A DNA stretch of 16,403 nt from Acidobacteriota bacterium (GTDB lineage: Bacteria; Acidobacteriota; UBA4820; DSQY01): the NCBI GenBank assembly GCA_021814355.1, contig JAKAIJ010000029.1, positions 1 through 16,403 of the forward strand, written 5' to 3'. Shown here one piece after another: positions 15,477 through 16,403 of this stretch (positions within the stretch are counted from its first letter, which is position 1; every line of letters begins with the position of its first letter). Made by a program: the position numbers and the translations under genes. The notes beneath the pieces are model-generated. The model saw only the letters and a program-made list of their open reading frames with translations, ran no database searches and was not told the DNA's origin.

Positions 15477-16403
15477 TCAGGGGCAGGTGCTCGTGGTGTC
15501 AATGGCCGTATTTCCGCACTGGTTGGACGGGCTGGTGGTGCGCTGGGAGTAGGTGCCGCCCACGTACTTCTCTCCCCAGGAGCTCTCGGTCGTTCCGCCG
15601 TCCCCCACGATCACCCACCAGATGAAGCTGCCCGCGGTCACGGCCGGGCTGGGATTCCAGGTGTAGGGGCTCGTGTTGCCGATGCTGCACTGCCCGCCCG
15701 AGGGGGTGATGGGGTTCAGGGCGGTCCCGTTGCCGTAGATGATGCTGTGGTCGGTGACCGTGCAGGTGGCCGTATCGTAGGTGATGCTCAACGACGTGCC
15801 GTCCGCCGTGACCTTGCTGCCCCGCATGGCGGTTCCGCTGAGGCGGCCGTCCGCGACCGGCTTGACGCCGGCGCTGCCGATCGTCACGACCGTGCCTGCC
15901 GACGTGTTCGTGCAGGAGCCGGCCTTGTAAGACACCGTGTAGGTGCCCGACAGCGTCGCGGTGTAGGTATAGGTGGTGGCCCCGCCAATGGGCGTCGCGT
16001 TCCGGTACCACTGGTAATTCTGCCATCCCTGCTGGGTCGTGAGGACCACCTGGGTGGGATCGGTGCAGGTGCCGGGGGTGCAGGTGAAGGTGGGCGTCGT
16101 TCCCGCCGCGTCCACGAAGGCCTGCGTGGGCGAGTCTGTCGTTCCGGCCGTGTTGACTCCCCGGATGGCGTAGGTGTGGCTGGCCGAGTCGGTCGGGTTG
16201 TAGAGGGCGCCCGAGGTATAGCCCGTCACGACGCTCGCCCCGTCCCGGATGAGGTTGTAGCTGGCCGCCCCCGGCCCGCCGGTGTAGTAGACCATGATGC
16301 CGTTCTGGACGCAGGCGTTGTTGTCCACGATGAGGTTGATCGCCGGTGCGTCCGGCGCCATGCAGGCGCCCGTGCAGGAGGTGGCCTGGTTCACGAACTT
16401 GTA
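15477..16403 (-). CDS. Secreted Ig/FN3-like repeat protein, C-terminal part, 5' partial
   Basis: The frame is open to the window edge (it begins YKFVNQATSCTGAC), so 308 C-terminal residues are visible. A GTG at 16394 is in frame but is not a credible start because the domain continues upstream. About residues 15-95 form an FN3-like domain (GGPGAASYNLIRDGASVVTG, TYAIRGVNTAG). About 105-165 is an Ig/PKD-like domain of the kind with a 'WQNYQWYRNATPIGGAT' strand and cysteine-containing TYTVSYKAGSCTN. The last ~140 residues form another beta domain (SFIWWVIVGDGG, then ESSWG) ending in Cys-Pro. The protein is Thr/Ser/Gly-rich, cysteine-paired and somewhat less GC-rich than its neighbours, all typical of an extracellular protein. 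No catalytic residues are visible; it may be the tail of a larger enzyme or an adhesin. It ends in a strong terminator. Confidence 0.85.
   Translation of the reverse strand, partial: YKFVNQATSCTGACMAPDAPAINLIVDNNACVQNGIMVYYTGGPGAASYNLIRDGASVVTGYTSGALYNPTDSASHTYAIRGVNTAGTTDSPTQAFVDAAGTTPTFTCTPGTCTDPTQVVLTTQQGWQNYQWYRNATPIGGATTYTYTATLSGTYTVSYKAGSCTNTSAGTVVTIGSAGVKPVADGRLSGTAMRGSKVTADGTSLSITYDTATCTVTDHSIIYGNGTALNPITPSGGQCSIGNTSPYTWNPSPAVTAGSFIWWVIVGDGGTTESSWGEKYVGGTYSQRTTSPSNQCGNTAIDTTSTCP

Overview
The window is a very GC-rich bacterial segment with bacterial Shine-Dalgarno signals, tightly packed genes and no RNA genes, insertion sequences or CRISPR. The gene content points to Acidobacteriota or a close relative: a DUF5916/CBM9-like outer-membrane protein, a HEAT-extended M1 aminopeptidase, secreted multi-domain proteins with jelly-roll and Ig/FN3-like C-termini ending in Cys-Pro, and sulfatase-fold/TPR lipoproteins. 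This phylum assignment is inference from gene families, not from a marker gene.

Layout. Positions 1-1515 (+) hold the C-terminal part of a large secreted protein, probably an M6-like peptidase or adhesin. It converges, with only 12 bp between stops, on a minus-strand pair: a DUF5916 outer-membrane protein (1528-3978) preceded by an M1 aminopeptidase (4030-6870). Upstream of the aminopeptidase is a 275-bp spacer with an AT-rich candidate promoter and a perfect dyad. Next on the minus strand is a translationally coupled pair of small exported proteins (7146-7646 and 7643-8068). A 176-bp divergent spacer separates these from an unrecognised plus-strand gene with an N-terminal membrane segment and a Rossmann-like glycine motif (8245-9921).

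From 15315 down to 9950 runs a second minus-strand operon: two tandem paralogous lipoproteins, each an alkaline-phosphatase/sulfatase-superfamily domain fused to TPR repeats, followed closely by a GT39-type polytopic glycosyltransferase. Both hydrolase-like proteins carry threonine where a sulfatase has its formylglycine cysteine, so phosphate chemistry (phosphodiesterase or phosphotransferase) is more likely than sulfate ester hydrolysis. Together with the GT-C enzyme this looks like a cell-envelope glycan or lipid modification cassette. A strong intrinsic terminator at 15422-15454 isolates this operon from another truncated secreted Ig/FN3-like protein at the right edge (15477-16403, minus).

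Almost every product is exported or membrane-bound, so the window reads as a cell-envelope and secretion neighbourhood. The aminopeptidase, which lacks a visible signal peptide, is the exception. No gene-free stretch exceeds 300 bp. The longest spacers are 6871-7145 (promoter and dyad), 8069-8244 (divergent promoter region) and 15316-15476 (terminator plus candidate promoter).
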